Source: an uncultured Prevotella sp.
GTDB taxonomy: Bacteria; Bacteroidota; Bacteroidia; Bacteroidales; Bacteroidaceae
Length of the DNA stretch: 64,000 nt
Direction: 5' to 3'
Assembly (NCBI GenBank): GCA_900768785.1
Contig: CAAGEG010000155.1
Span: forward strand, 1 to 64,000
Below are positions 34,921-44,319 of this stretch, piece by piece (within the stretch, counting starts at the first letter, position 1; every line of letters begins with the position of its first letter). The notes below the pieces were generated by a model. It ran no database searches. It was not told the DNA's origin and saw nothing but the letters and a program-made list of their open reading frames with translations. The translations under genes were made by a program, and so were the position numbers.

Positions 34921-37596
34921 ATGAAAAAAATTTTCTTATTGTCCCTGATGGCGATGATAGCAATTATCTCGTATGCAGGGGAAAATGATTTGTTGTGGGA
35001 CTACACAAATGCAAACATTCCTACAACTGGTCCTGACAACGGACTCTATTATGGTGGTTATGTTAATGACGCCGCAGGTACAAATCTCGGACTTCATGGT
35101 GTGAAACTTAATTCCTCAGGCTATGCTTACTTTGAGAAAGCTGCTGTTGCCGGTAAACTGAAACTTGTAATTAGTAACCGTAAGAATACTAGTGATTATA
35201 AGGTAGATGTATGTCGCGGTACTTTAGTTAATGGTGTACCCCAAAAGGGAGAACTTATCGCCACTACCGCCGCAGCACAAGGACCCACAGAAGTAACGGT
35301 TGAGCTTGACGAGACGGTAACAGGCATATATATATGCCGTAACACTCCTGCCGAAGGTGTGCTCTGTAAAGTGAAGTTTACTGAAACCATACCACGTAAT
35401 TTTGTAGATTTTGAATACGACTTTAGGAAAATTGGTGCAATGCCGGAGATTACTTCTTCCAGCATTGTGAAGATGTCAGGTAGCCCACGTAATGATGATC
35501 ATGGATTGGATAATTTCAAGATGGAAGTTAATGTAGACGGTCCCGTGAAGTTCACCATTGGTGGATGTCAGTATAGCAACACTAATGCGGTAGTGAAGAA
35601 TGGTGATACGGTGTTGAAAGAAATTGATGTGAAGACTCCCGGTTGCTATCATAATGGCGGTACAGCCACATGGATATACAACTCTATGGAGCCGGCTACA
35701 CTAACTATCATAGGTGCTCAGTTTACACCTTATATTAAGGCAGAGGCTTGCGAATTCGTTGAAGATGTTACCATAACCTATTGGGACCAAGAAGGCAATA
35801 AATTAGGAGAGCAGATCGTGGCTCCGGGTACAGCTTTCACTCCTAAATATACAGTTAGCGACTTACCCCCTATTGGAGAAGACAAGTGTTTCCGTGGTTG
35901 GTTTAATAATGCAGGAAAGAAATTTGTTGGAGGTGAAACAATAGATGACAATACCGTACTGACTGCTAAAGTTACAGCTGTTGAGGTGGCTACTACGGGT
36001 TCACATTTTGACTACGATATGACCAATAGCTATTGGTATCAGGAAGACCATGAACTTATAGACATCACGGGTAATTACTACAACAATCATGGTTGGAACC
36101 TTACAAAAATTGATTTGCAGGTTAGTAAACGTGCAGTTGTTATCGTTAAGAACTGTGTACACTCTGCACAACAAACGGTGAAAGTTACCGATGCTAACGG
36201 TAATCAGATTGCTTCTTTTGATTTGCCGGCTTCAGCTGACGGTGCTTCTTATTCATTCAACTATGATGGTACAGATGCTACCACACTTACTTTATCATTT
36301 GCATCAGGTGCTTATGTTCACGGCATAGAGGTATATAATGTGGCAGGTTTTGTTACTAAGGACGAGACAACAGGATATACCATTATCGGTTCAGGCGATG
36401 CTTCAAGTTTGATGCTTGCCCTTAAGTCTGCACAGGAAGGCGACAAAATTTTCTTGCCAAACGGTACTTATGATTTCGGTGAAACAAGACTGACAACTAT
36501 TTCAGCCAACAATCTCTCTATCATCGGACAGTCAACAGAGGGTGTAATCATCAAGAATGCTCCTGACAAGAAGAAAGAAGGTCTTGGCTCTGCCGAACTC
36601 TTCCAAAATACTTCTACCGGTTTATATATGCAAGATCTTACCTTGCAGAACGACCTTGACTACTATGCAGCAGGTACCGGTCGCGCTCCTGTTCTTCAAG
36701 ACAAAGGTACACAAACCATTATGAAGAACGTCAATATGCGTTCTTATCAAGATACTTACTACTCAAAGAATGGTAATTACTATTTTGAGGGTGGTCTTAT
36801 TCAAGGTACTGTTGACTATATCTGCGGTGACGGTAATGCTTACTTCAATGGTGTTACTCTGTTAAACAAGAGTCGTTCGGCTACAGAAAAAACAGGCCAG
36901 TGCACAATTACGGCTGCTTACACCTCAAACGGATTAAAAGGATATGTATTTAATAACTGTACAATAGAATCAGAATGTACTACGTTTAACTTCGGTCGCT
37001 CTTGGGGTGATGCTATGACTGCGTTTATTAACACCACAATAAAAAGCGGAAAACTCATTGATACACGTTGGACTTTGGAGGGTATGAACTCTGTTCCTGT
37101 ATCTTACAAGGAGTATAACACGGTTGACAATTCCGGAAATGGAATGAATACTCCGACTTCCAACGTTCTCACTTTCACGCACAAAAGTGGTAACAGTATA
37201 AAAATGGAGACAATCCTTACTGAAGAAGAGGCTGCCAACTACACAGTAGATAAAATATTTACATCTTGGGACCCTGTTTCTATTGCAGCACAAGCAACTG
37301 CCGACAAAGACAATATTGATGCAGATGCTTATTACCTCGTAGAAAATAATGGCGAGTTTGTAGCTATTGTTAAAGGTAGTGATGTAGCTACTTATACAGA
37401 AGGAACAATCCGCAAGGCAAACGCTCGTGGAGGTTTTGGTGAGGCTGTATCTCTTAGCGGCTCAGATGGTATTCATAACATCACTAACGTTGCTGCAGAA
37501 AATGCTGATGCTCCCCGTTTCAATACAGCAGGTCAGCGTGTTGGAAAGTCTTTCAAAGGGCTTGTTATCTGCAATGGAAAGAAATACATCAAGTAA
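34921..37596 (+). CDS. Large secreted multidomain pectinesterase-type protein
   Basis: An 891-residue exported protein. A signal peptide (MKKIFLLSLMAMIAIISYAG) is followed by beta-rich modules. One is an InlB/Listeria-Bacteroides-repeat-like domain (TYWDQEGNKLGEQIVAPGTA ... FRGWFNNAGKKF, about 285-350). The CE8 beta-helix occupies about 490-800. The catalytic residues are kept: Asp611 (SYQDTYYS), Asp632 (GTVDYICG) and Arg693 (FGRSWG). The C-terminus (FNTAGQRVGKSFKG, then LVICNGKKYIK) resembles a conserved tail of Prevotella exported proteins. It probably acts on pectin outside the cell. It has its own promoter and terminator, and is unlinked to a sugar-uptake locus. Confidence 0.85.
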   Translation: MKKIFLLSLMAMIAIISYAGENDLLWDYTNANIPTTGPDNGLYYGGYVNDAAGTNLGLHGVKLNSSGYAYFEKAAVAGKLKLVISNRKNTSDYKVDVCRGTLVNGVPQKGELIATTAAAQGPTEVTVELDETVTGIYICRNTPAEGVLCKVKFTETIPRNFVDFEYDFRKIGAMPEITSSSIVKMSGSPRNDDHGLDNFKMEVNVDGPVKFTIGGCQYSNTNAVVKNGDTVLKEIDVKTPGCYHNGGTATWIYNSMEPATLTIIGAQFTPYIKAEACEFVEDVTITYWDQEGNKLGEQIVAPGTAFTPKYTVSDLPPIGEDKCFRGWFNNAGKKFVGGETIDDNTVLTAKVTAVEVATTGSHFDYDMTNSYWYQEDHELIDITGNYYNNHGWNLTKIDLQVSKRAVVIVKNCVHSAQQTVKVTDANGNQIASFDLPASADGASYSFNYDGTDATTLTLSFASGAYVHGIEVYNVAGFVTKDETTGYTIIGSGDASSLMLALKSAQEGDKIFLPNGTYDFGETRLTTISANNLSIIGQSTEGVIIKNAPDKKKEGLGSAELFQNTSTGLYMQDLTLQNDLDYYAAGTGRAPVLQDKGTQTIMKNVNMRSYQDTYYSKNGNYYFEGGLIQGTVDYICGDGNAYFNGVTLLNKSRSATEKTGQCTITAAYTSNGLKGYVFNNCTIESECTTFNFGRSWGDAMTAFINTTIKSGKLIDTRWTLEGMNSVPVSYKEYNTVDNSGNGMNTPTSNVLTFTHKSGNSIKMETILTEEEAANYTVDKIFTSWDPVSIAAQATADKDNIDADAYYLVENNGEFVAIVKGSDVATYTEGTIRKANARGGFGEAVSLSGSDGIHNITNVAAENADAPRFNTAGQRVGKSFKGLVICNGKKYIK

Positions 37597-37622
37597 CCCA
37601 AAGTTAAACATGACAATAATGA

Positions 37623-37658
37623 GAAGGCCTTCACATAAGTGAAGGTCTTCTGTTTTTT
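37623..37658 (+). terminator. Rho-independent terminator
   Basis: GAAGGCCTTCAC (37623-37634) pairs over 12 bp, with one G-U, with GTGAAGGTCTTC (37639-37650). The loop is 4 nt (ATAA) and six Ts follow at 37653-37658. Confidence 0.92.
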
Positions 37659-37768
37659 ACGATATTCGCTAAATACAAATAATAACATGTTAAGACTAAC
37701 GGTTTGTCAAAGCTCAAGTTAGCATCAATCTATAGCATCATCTTTGCCGATTACTATTGTTACGGATG

Positions 37769-37812
37769 CTAAACTACATACTTGTTTGTGCTAAACTACA
37801 TGCTTGTTTGTG
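37769..37812 (+). repeat. 22-bp tandem repeat array B
   Basis: Two complete units of 22 bp start at 37769 and 37791, followed by the first bases of a third. Core AAACTACATACTT or AAACTACATGCTT (13 bp), linker GTTTGTGCT (9 bp). Core and spacing relate it to arrays A and C. It sits between the pectinesterase terminator and the DUF2723 promoter. The rest of the gap 37659-37934 has no gene. Confidence 0.75.
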
Positions 37813-37934
37813 CTAATCCTTATTGCTGTTGTTGTACTTCTGTCCGAGTTCTTATACTTCCTTTATATGGGAACTGTCAAATTATGAATTACGTTAAATA
37901 ATAATAAATTTCTTATTGAGCGACACATTCTTTG

Positions 37935-38014
37935 TATCTTTGCACGTCGCAAAGCGTTTGTGTGGTATTAAAATGCAAGTAAAACCATTGCATGCGCAGG
38001 CTTGTTTTTAGCCT
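37935..38014 (+). promoter_or_regulatory. Promoter and structured leader of the DUF2723 operon
   Basis: A TATCTTTG -7 box is at 37935-37942. The leader of about 130 nt contains two small hairpins: ATGCAA/TTGCAT (37973-37978, 37988-37993) and AGGCT/AGCCT (37998-38002, 38010-38014) with a loop of TGTTTTT. It does not match a riboswitch class I know. Confidence 0.5.
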
Positions 38015-38079
38015 TAAATAAAGAATATCAAGAAGATAAAAGTTCTTATATAATTATATTTTTAGTAATTGAATAATAC

Positions 38080-41000
38080 ATGAAACAATTTAAGTTGTAT
38101 GACAATATACTTGGTTGGCTGACATTTCTCATTGCATCCTTTGTATATTGCAGCACAATCGAACCGACGGCAAGCTTTTGGGATTGTCCGGAATTTATTG
38201 TAACAGGTTATAAATTAGAGATAGGCCATCCGCCCGGAGCACCTTTCTTTATGTTGACAGCCAATTTGTTCTCTCAATTTGCGAGTGATCCCACACAGGT
38301 TGCACGTATGGTAAATATCATGAGTGCGTTATTGAGTGCTACATGTATAATGTTTCTTTTCTGGACAATAACACATCTTACACGCAAATTGATATTAAAA
38401 GATTGGAGTCAGCTTAATCTTTCCAAACTGATTGCGATAGAAGCCAGCGGACTTGTCGGCGCTTTAATATATACGTTTAGCGATACGTTTTGGTTTAGTG
38501 CCGTTGAAGGAGAGGTATATGCCTATTCGTCAGCATTTACAGCTGTTGTCTTTTGGTTAATTCTTAAATGGGAAGACAATGCCGATGCGCCACATAGCGA
38601 CCGTTGGTTGGTACTTATAACCTATATGACAGGTCTTAGCATTGGTGTCCATTTGCTTAACTTGCTTTGTCTACCTGCCATTGTGTTGGTGTTCTATTAT
38701 CGCAAATTCCCCAAAGCCGACCTTAAAGGTTCTTTAATAGCTCTCGGCATATCGTTTGTTCTTGTAGGAGTAATCTTGTATGGTGTCGTTCCCGGCATTA
38801 TAAAAGTAGGAGGGTGTTTCGAATTGTTTTTCGTTAACGTTCTTGGTTGCCCTTTCAATACCGGAGAAATTATATACATACTTCTTCTTGTTGCGATAGT
38901 TATATGGGCAATATACGAGAGTTATACCGACAAAAGCCAAAAGAGAGAAAACATTTCTTTCCTACTGTCTGTTATTATGCTTGGTGTGCCCTTCTTCGGT
39001 TATGGAGTTTCTTCAATAATAACCGGTATTATTATTGTGGCAGCAATAGCATTTGTTATCACCAGAAAGGAAACCAGCCTGATGTATGTTAGTGCACGTA
39101 TCAAGAACACAGCACTCTTGTGTATGCTTATGCTCATGATAGGCTATTCTACTTATGCTCTTATTGTTATTCGTTCTTCGGCTAACACTCCTATGGACCA
39201 AAATTCTCCAGAAGACATCTTCACATTAGGCAACTATCTTAGTCGCGATCAGTATGGCAATAGTCCGCTTTTATATGGAGAAGCATATACATCACAAGTG
39301 CAGTTTGACCGTGAAGGCGAATATTGTAAACCACGTTTAAAGAAAGGAGCACCAATATATCAACGTAAGGAAAAGGCATCTCCCGATGAAAAAGACTCTT
39401 ATTTCATAGTAAGACATAAGACCGACTATGTCTATGCTCAGAACATGTTGTTCCCGAGAATGTGGGATTCATCACACGCACAAGCCTATGAGAGTTGGAT
39501 GGGTGGCGTTGATGGAGTAGAAGTTCCTTATGACCGTTGTGGCGAAGAAATATCTGTCAAGGTGCCGACACAAATAGAAAACATCAGATTCTTCCTTTCA
39601 TATCAATGTAACTTCATGTATTGGAGATACTTTATGTGGAACTTCGCCGGCAGACAGAACGATTTGCAGGGCAATGGAGAACTTGAACACGGCAACTGGA
39701 TAACAGGTATTCCGTTTATAGACAATTTGAGATTGGGAAACCAAGAGTTGCTCCCCGACTCTTTGAAAGCCAACAAGGGACATAATGTGTTCTATTGTTT
39801 GCCTCTGATACTTGGACTTATCGGTCTGTTCTGGCAAGCCTACAGAGGTCAACGCGGAATAAGACAATTCTGGGTTGTGTTCTTCCTCTTCTTTATGACC
39901 GGTTTGGCAATCGTTATATACCTTAACCAAACTCCTATGCAGCCAAGAGAGCGCGACTATGCTTATGCCGGCTCGTTCTATGCTTTTGCTATATGGTGTG
40001 GTATTGGTGTTGCGGCTATCATAGATATGTTGAAAAAGTTGAAACTTAACGGTGTTGCAGTTTCTTTGGCTGTTTCTATCTTGTGCTTGTTAGTACCAAT
40101 ACAAATGGCAAGTCAGACATGGGACGACCACGACCGCAGCGGAAGATTTTCTTGTAGAGATTTCGGTAGAAACTATCTCATGTCTTTGCAAGACGAAGGT
40201 AACCCGATTATTTTCACCAACGGCGATAATGATACCTTCCCACTATGGTATAATCAAGAAGTAGAAGGTGTAAGAACAGATGCAAGAGTGTGCAATTTGA
40301 GCTATCTACAGACAGATTGGTATATAGATCAAATGTGTAGACAAGCATACAATTCGCCTGCTCTGCCTATCACATGGCCACGTCTTGATTATTGTTCGGG
40401 AACAAACGAGTATGTGGAGGTACGTCCGGAAATAAAGACAGAAATTCTTGAGATGTACAAAAGGTCTCCTAAGGAGGCAAAAGTCATGTTCGGAGATGAA
40501 CCGTTTGAACTGAAAAACATTTTGAAATACTGGGTAAGAAACAAGAACGAAGAACTTCATGTCATACCTACCGACACTCTATATCTCACAATTGATAAAG
40601 AAGCGGTAAGAAAGAGCGGCATGTTGCTTGTTTCAGACAGCATTCCCGATCGTATGGTTATTTCTCTTAAAGGCAAAAACGCCCTATATAAGGGCGATTT
40701 GATGATGCTTGAGATATTGGCACAATGCAATTGGACACGTCCATTATACATAGCTACAACAGTTGGACAAGAAAACTACATGAATCTTGGCGATAATTTC
40801 ATGCAAGAAGGATTGGCAAATCGCATCACTCCGTTCAAGACTAATGCAATTGACGGCAAGACAAACTTCGATACAGACAAGGTATATAAGAACCTTATGA
40901 CGCGCTTTAAGTTCGGAGGACTTGACAAGAAAGGCATTTATATTGACGAGACGGTCATGCGTATGTGCTATAATATAAGGAAGGTATTCTCTCAACTTGC

Positions 41001-41415
41001 AACAAATCTTATTGACCAAAACAGACAAAAAGAAGCTATTGAAGTGCTTAAATATCAGGAGAAAGTATTCCCCGAATATAATATTCCTATCAACTATATG
41101 AGCGGTAGTACTGAAATAGCTACCAATTACGCCATGTTAGGACAAAAAGAAAAGGCGGCATACTGGATAAAAGCTGTCTTCAAAGATGCTTATCAGCATG
41201 CCAACTGGTATAATTCTCTTGAAGGAAGTAAGTTCGCCATGTCACAAAGAGATTGTCTTTTCAATATTTATGTTATGGATAAATGTGTTGATATAGCCGG
41301 TCTTATTGGAGGTAATGTGGGTGATAATCTTGAGAAACAGTTTGTTATGCAACTCAATTCCGTAATGAAGAGATACGAAAGTAAAGGAGGAACATTCCCT
41401 AACTGGTCAGAATAG
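38080..41415 (+). CDS. DUF2723 protein, O-mannosyltransferase-like membrane glycosyltransferase
   Basis: A 1111-residue membrane protein of the DUF2723 family, related to protein O-mannosyltransferases and eukaryotic TMEM260. The N-terminal membrane domain has about a dozen helices. The family signature is near residues 27-60, including SFWDCPEFIVTGYKLEIGHP and PGAPFFMLTANLF, whose acidic residues and His are likely catalytic. A second membrane block (about 565-680) contains MQPRERDYAYAGSFYAFAIW. The C-terminal 400 residues form a periplasmic domain, with helices like TPR near the end. It may transfer a sugar from a polyprenol carrier to exported proteins; acceptor and sugar are inference. 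It heads a tight operon. Confidence 0.85.
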   Translation: MKQFKLYDNILGWLTFLIASFVYCSTIEPTASFWDCPEFIVTGYKLEIGHPPGAPFFMLTANLFSQFASDPTQVARMVNIMSALLSATCIMFLFWTITHLTRKLILKDWSQLNLSKLIAIEASGLVGALIYTFSDTFWFSAVEGEVYAYSSAFTAVVFWLILKWEDNADAPHSDRWLVLITYMTGLSIGVHLLNLLCLPAIVLVFYYRKFPKADLKGSLIALGISFVLVGVILYGVVPGIIKVGGCFELFFVNVLGCPFNTGEIIYILLLVAIVIWAIYESYTDKSQKRENISFLLSVIMLGVPFFGYGVSSIITGIIIVAAIAFVITRKETSLMYVSARIKNTALLCMLMLMIGYSTYALIVIRSSANTPMDQNSPEDIFTLGNYLSRDQYGNSPLLYGEAYTSQVQFDREGEYCKPRLKKGAPIYQRKEKASPDEKDSYFIVRHKTDYVYAQNMLFPRMWDSSHAQAYESWMGGVDGVEVPYDRCGEEISVKVPTQIENIRFFLSYQCNFMYWRYFMWNFAGRQNDLQGNGELEHGNWITGIPFIDNLRLGNQELLPDSLKANKGHNVFYCLPLILGLIGLFWQAYRGQRGIRQFWVVFFLFFMTGLAIVIYLNQTPMQPRERDYAYAGSFYAFAIWCGIGVAAIIDMLKKLKLNGVAVSLAVSILCLLVPIQMASQTWDDHDRSGRFSCRDFGRNYLMSLQDEGNPIIFTNGDNDTFPLWYNQEVEGVRTDARVCNLSYLQTDWYIDQMCRQAYNSPALPITWPRLDYCSGTNEYVEVRPEIKTEILEMYKRSPKEAKVMFGDEPFELKNILKYWVRNKNEELHVIPTDTLYLTIDKEAVRKSGMLLVSDSIPDRMVISLKGKNALYKGDLMMLEILAQCNWTRPLYIATTVGQENYMNLGDNFMQEGLANRITPFKTNAIDGKTNFDTDKVYKNLMTRFKFGGLDKKGIYIDETVMRMCYNIRKVFSQLATNLIDQNRQKEAIEVLKYQEKVFPEYNIPINYMSGSTEIATNYAMLGQKEKAAYWIKAVFKDAYQHANWYNSLEGSKFAMSQRDCLFNIYVMDKCVDIAGLIGGNVGDNLEKQFVMQLNSVMKRYESKGGTFPNWSE

Positions 41416-41416
41416 A

Positions 41417-42028
41417 ATGATTATCGAGCAACCTGCAAAATGGCTCCGTTGGTTCTATCCGAGAGCTACATGGAGAATGGATAAAAGGAGAAGGGCTGTT
41501 TATCTCACTTTTGATGATGGTCCTATCCCAGAAGCTACACCTTTCATCCTTGAAACTCTTGCAGAATTTAACGTGAAGGCCACTTTCTTCATGGTAGGTG
41601 ATAATGTCAGGAAGTATCCAAAGCTATATGAGCGTATTGTTGCTGAAGGTCATCAAGTGGGAAATCACACTTTCAACCATTGGGGAGGATTCAGACATAC
41701 CACAAAAGCATATAGCGCCAACACGGAGAAGGCAAATGAGCTTATCCATGCACATCTTTTCAGACCACCGCATGGTTGGATGAGATGGGAACAATACTTC
41801 TGGCTTGGAAGAAAATACAGAATTGTAATGTGGGATTTAGTGACACGCGATTACAGTAAACATCTTACCGCTCTTGATGTGGTTAATAATGTCAAGAAAT
41901 ACACCCGCAATGGCTCGATAATAACATTCCACGACTCGTTGAAAAGCATAGATAAGTTAAGGACAGCTTTACCGGAAGCTTTACAATGGTTGAAAGAACA
42001 AGGCTATGAATGTAAGACTTTCGAATGA
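41417..42028 (+). CDS. Polysaccharide deacetylase (NodB/CE4 family)
   Basis: A 203-residue single-domain CE4 esterase without a signal peptide. Motifs: TFDDGP (Asp33/Asp34), HQVGNHTFNHWG with the metal ligands His84 and His88, RPPHGWMRW, VMWDLVTRDYS and a late ITFHDS. All five CE4 motifs look intact, so it should deacetylate an N- or O-acetylated sugar polymer or lipid-linked sugar. The start is 1 nt after the DUF2723 stop, and the end overlaps queG by 23 nt, so all are coupled. Coupling to DUF2723 suggests work in the same glycan pathway, which is inference. Confidence 0.88.
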   Translation: MIIEQPAKWLRWFYPRATWRMDKRRRAVYLTFDDGPIPEATPFILETLAEFNVKATFFMVGDNVRKYPKLYERIVAEGHQVGNHTFNHWGGFRHTTKAYSANTEKANELIHAHLFRPPHGWMRWEQYFWLGRKYRIVMWDLVTRDYSKHLTALDVVNNVKKYTRNGSIITFHDSLKSIDKLRTALPEALQWLKEQGYECKTFE

Positions 42029-42947
42029 AACAATAAAAGTCGAGGCGAAAAGTCTCGGCTTTTTTGCATGCGGAGTGGCTCAAGCCAATCGTGTGGATGA
42101 TGTTACGGCATGTAAATATCGTGATTGGCTGTCATCGAGTGGCCATGCCTCAATGGGTTATTTGTCTGAAAACATAGATAAAAGACTTGACCCGCGACTT
42201 CTCTTTGAGGGAGCTAAAAGCATTATATGTGTTGCTCTTAATTACACTCCACAGAAGAAAACACCTCTAAAAGGAGAATTTGCGATAGCTTCGTATGCAT
42301 TAGGACAAGACTATCACGACATTATAAAGTCAAAACTGCATAGACTTGCTGCCAATCTTGGCATAGATAATTATAAGGCATGTTGTGATACGGCTCCCAT
42401 TTTAGAGCGTTATTGGGCGGTATGTGCCGGTTTGGGTTGGATAGGTAAAAACCATCAGCTTATAATACCACATGCAGGGAGCATGTTTTTTCTTGCAGAG
42501 CTAATCGTTGACTTTGAAACCGATTATGACAAACCTATTGTTTGTCGTTGCGGTAATTGTCATGCGTGTATAGACAACTGCCCGACCGGAGCGTTAAAAT
42601 CGCCCGATGACAACCCTGATATTCCTTTTGACTCTTCTCTTTGCTTATCGTTTCAAACCATAGAAAACAGAGGAGACATCCCTCAATCTATTGCAGAAAA
42701 AATGGGAAACTGTATTTATGGATGTGACAGATGTCAAACATCATGCCCTTACAACAACTTTTCAATACCTACGGATGAGGCTTTGTTGCTTCCCAAAGAA
42801 GACCTTGTAAACATGACACGTAGAGATTGGACAACTCTTACTGTTGAGAAATACCGAGCTTTGTTTAAAGGTAGTGCCGTGAAAAGAGCTAAATTTGAGG
42901 GGCTCATGCGCAATATCAAAGAGGTTGAAAAGCGATATAAGAAATGA
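42006..42947 (+). CDS. queG: Epoxyqueuosine reductase
   Basis: A 313-residue cobalamin- and Fe-S-dependent enzyme that reduces epoxyqueuosine to queuosine in tRNA, the last step of the pathway. The N-terminal DUF1730-like region (about 50-150) contains AKSIICVALNY and SYALGQDYH. Two 4Fe-4S clusters are signed by CRCGNCHACIDNCPTGAL and by CIYGCDRCQTSCPYN. Length is somewhat short (no HEAT-repeat tail), as in many QueG proteins of Bacteroidetes. The start overlaps the deacetylase gene. The earlier steps queD and queE are at 58 kb. Confidence 0.93.
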   Translation: MNVRLSNETIKVEAKSLGFFACGVAQANRVDDVTACKYRDWLSSSGHASMGYLSENIDKRLDPRLLFEGAKSIICVALNYTPQKKTPLKGEFAIASYALGQDYHDIIKSKLHRLAANLGIDNYKACCDTAPILERYWAVCAGLGWIGKNHQLIIPHAGSMFFLAELIVDFETDYDKPIVCRCGNCHACIDNCPTGALKSPDDNPDIPFDSSLCLSFQTIENRGDIPQSIAEKMGNCIYGCDRCQTSCPYNNFSIPTDEALLLPKEDLVNMTRRDWTTLTVEKYRALFKGSAVKRAKFEGLMRNIKEVEKRYKK

Positions 42948-42984
42948 TTAATTGTTTAGTTTAGATTATAAATTCTCTACACCA

Positions 42985-43491
42985 ATGGACACAACAACAA
43001 TAAATAAAGATAGAGTTCTTGCTGCTATTGTAAGAGTCTTTTTCAAGTATTTTGTTACAGGCATTATTGAGAGCCAAGATAATTATGATGTCGAGGCTCG
43101 TTTTGAACCTAAAAACGTGAAGCTCATAATGCTTAATCATTATGAAAACATATCCAAAGTGTTCAACCGAGAAGCCTTTTTCGCTATTGTAAAGATGAAT
43201 TATGAATCTGAAGAAATAGAGCCTGCGCTACGCAAATTGATGACTTCAAACACAACAGATATGGAACTCGTTCGTTTCGCTTGCCGTACTGAAGATATGT
43301 ATAATGCTATGGTGGCGGAGTATAAACGTAATTTTGAATTCCTGTTGTGCGGAAAGTTTGAAAGTGCTGACGACCATGAGACCTCTTTCACACGTTGTTC
43401 GGAGTTGGGAACTATGGATATGCAGTTGGCAGAGAGCATTATAAACGAAATCATAGCTAATGCTTATAAATGTGGCAGAGAGCTTAAATAG
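42985..43491 (+). CDS. Conserved hypothetical helical protein
   Basis: A 168-residue soluble protein of unknown function, started at the ATG at 42985 (MDTTTINKDRVLAAIV) rather than at an upstream TTG. It is predicted to be mostly helical and acidic, with no signal peptide, membrane segment or recognisable motif. A Cys/Gly-containing turn (FLLCGKFES) is present. It follows queG by 37 nt in the same operon and is the last gene before an independently promoted regulator. No annotation of role is justified. Confidence 0.7.
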   Translation: MDTTTINKDRVLAAIVRVFFKYFVTGIIESQDNYDVEARFEPKNVKLIMLNHYENISKVFNREAFFAIVKMNYESEEIEPALRKLMTSNTTDMELVRFACRTEDMYNAMVAEYKRNFEFLLCGKFESADDHETSFTRCSELGTMDMQLAESIINEIIANAYKCGRELK

Positions 43492-43588
43492 AAGCATGAT
43501 AGGCTGAAAATTGTCTTGTTTTTTATCTTTGTTGTTCTGTTTTTCGCATTTTTTAATATTGAGAATTAACCTTTTACAGTCAATTAAT

Positions 43589-43619
43589 TTTGCATAGTGA
43601 AATAAAATTCATACTTTTG
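43589..43619 (+). promoter_or_regulatory. Promoter of the tetR-fabG pair
   Basis: TTTG (43589-43592), 19 bp, TACTTTTG (43612-43619), about 54 nt before the tetR ATG. A textbook match to the phylum consensus. Confidence 0.78.
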
Positions 43620-43673
43620 CACACCAATATAATAATGTGCAACGCACAAAACATTAATAGGAGTAACGTGTAA

Positions 43674-44270
43674 ATGTCAATATCAAAAACCAGACAAAAA
43701 CTTGTAGATGTTGCAAGGCAGCTTTTTGCCAAGAAAGGACTTGAAAATACAACAATGAATGATATAGCCTTACATTCAGGTAAGGGCAGACGCACGTTGT
43801 ACACATATTTTAAGAGCAAAGAAGATATCTATTATGCTGTCATAGAGTCGGAACTTGAGCGTCTTTCTGATAAGATGGACGAGGTTGCGGCAAGGAAGAT
43901 ACGTCCTCAAGAAAAGATAATAGAGCTTATTTATACCCATCTTAACATGATTAAAGAGACTGTTATAAGGAATGGAAACCTGCGTGCGGCATTCTTTAGA
44001 AATATATGGATGGTTGAGAAAGTTCGCAAAAATTTTGATGAAGACGAGATAGAACTCTTCCGCAAAGTATATGCTGAAGGCAAGGCAGACGGCGAGTTTG
44101 ATATTGATAGTGTTGACTTGGTTGCCGATATTACCCATTATTGCATCAAAGGACTTGAGGTTCCATTTATCTGTGGGCGTCTCGGGCATGGCATGACTCC
44201 CGAAACGAGCAAGCCTCTTGTCGCAAAAGTGGTGTATGGAGCATTAGGAAAAACAATAATAAAGCAATAA
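43674..44270 (+). CDS. TetR-family transcription regulator
   Basis: A 198-residue TetR/AcrR repressor. The N-terminal HTH is KLVDVARQLFAKKGLENTTM followed by NDIALHSGKGRRTLYTYFKSKEDI in the usual pattern (residues about 8-55). The C-terminal helical ligand domain follows and has no Cys. It lies 49 nt upstream of fabG on the same strand. The co-directional arrangement suggests control of fatty-acid-linked expression or autoregulation, which is inference. No inverted-repeat operator is obvious around the promoter. Confidence 0.9.
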   Translation: MSISKTRQKLVDVARQLFAKKGLENTTMNDIALHSGKGRRTLYTYFKSKEDIYYAVIESELERLSDKMDEVAARKIRPQEKIIELIYTHLNMIKETVIRNGNLRAAFFRNIWMVEKVRKNFDEDEIELFRKVYAEGKADGEFDIDSVDLVADITHYCIKGLEVPFICGRLGHGMTPETSKPLVAKVVYGALGKTIIKQ

Positions 44271-44319
44271 CGTTAAATAATAAACAAACATATTTATCAA
44301 TTAATTAAATAGATATAAA

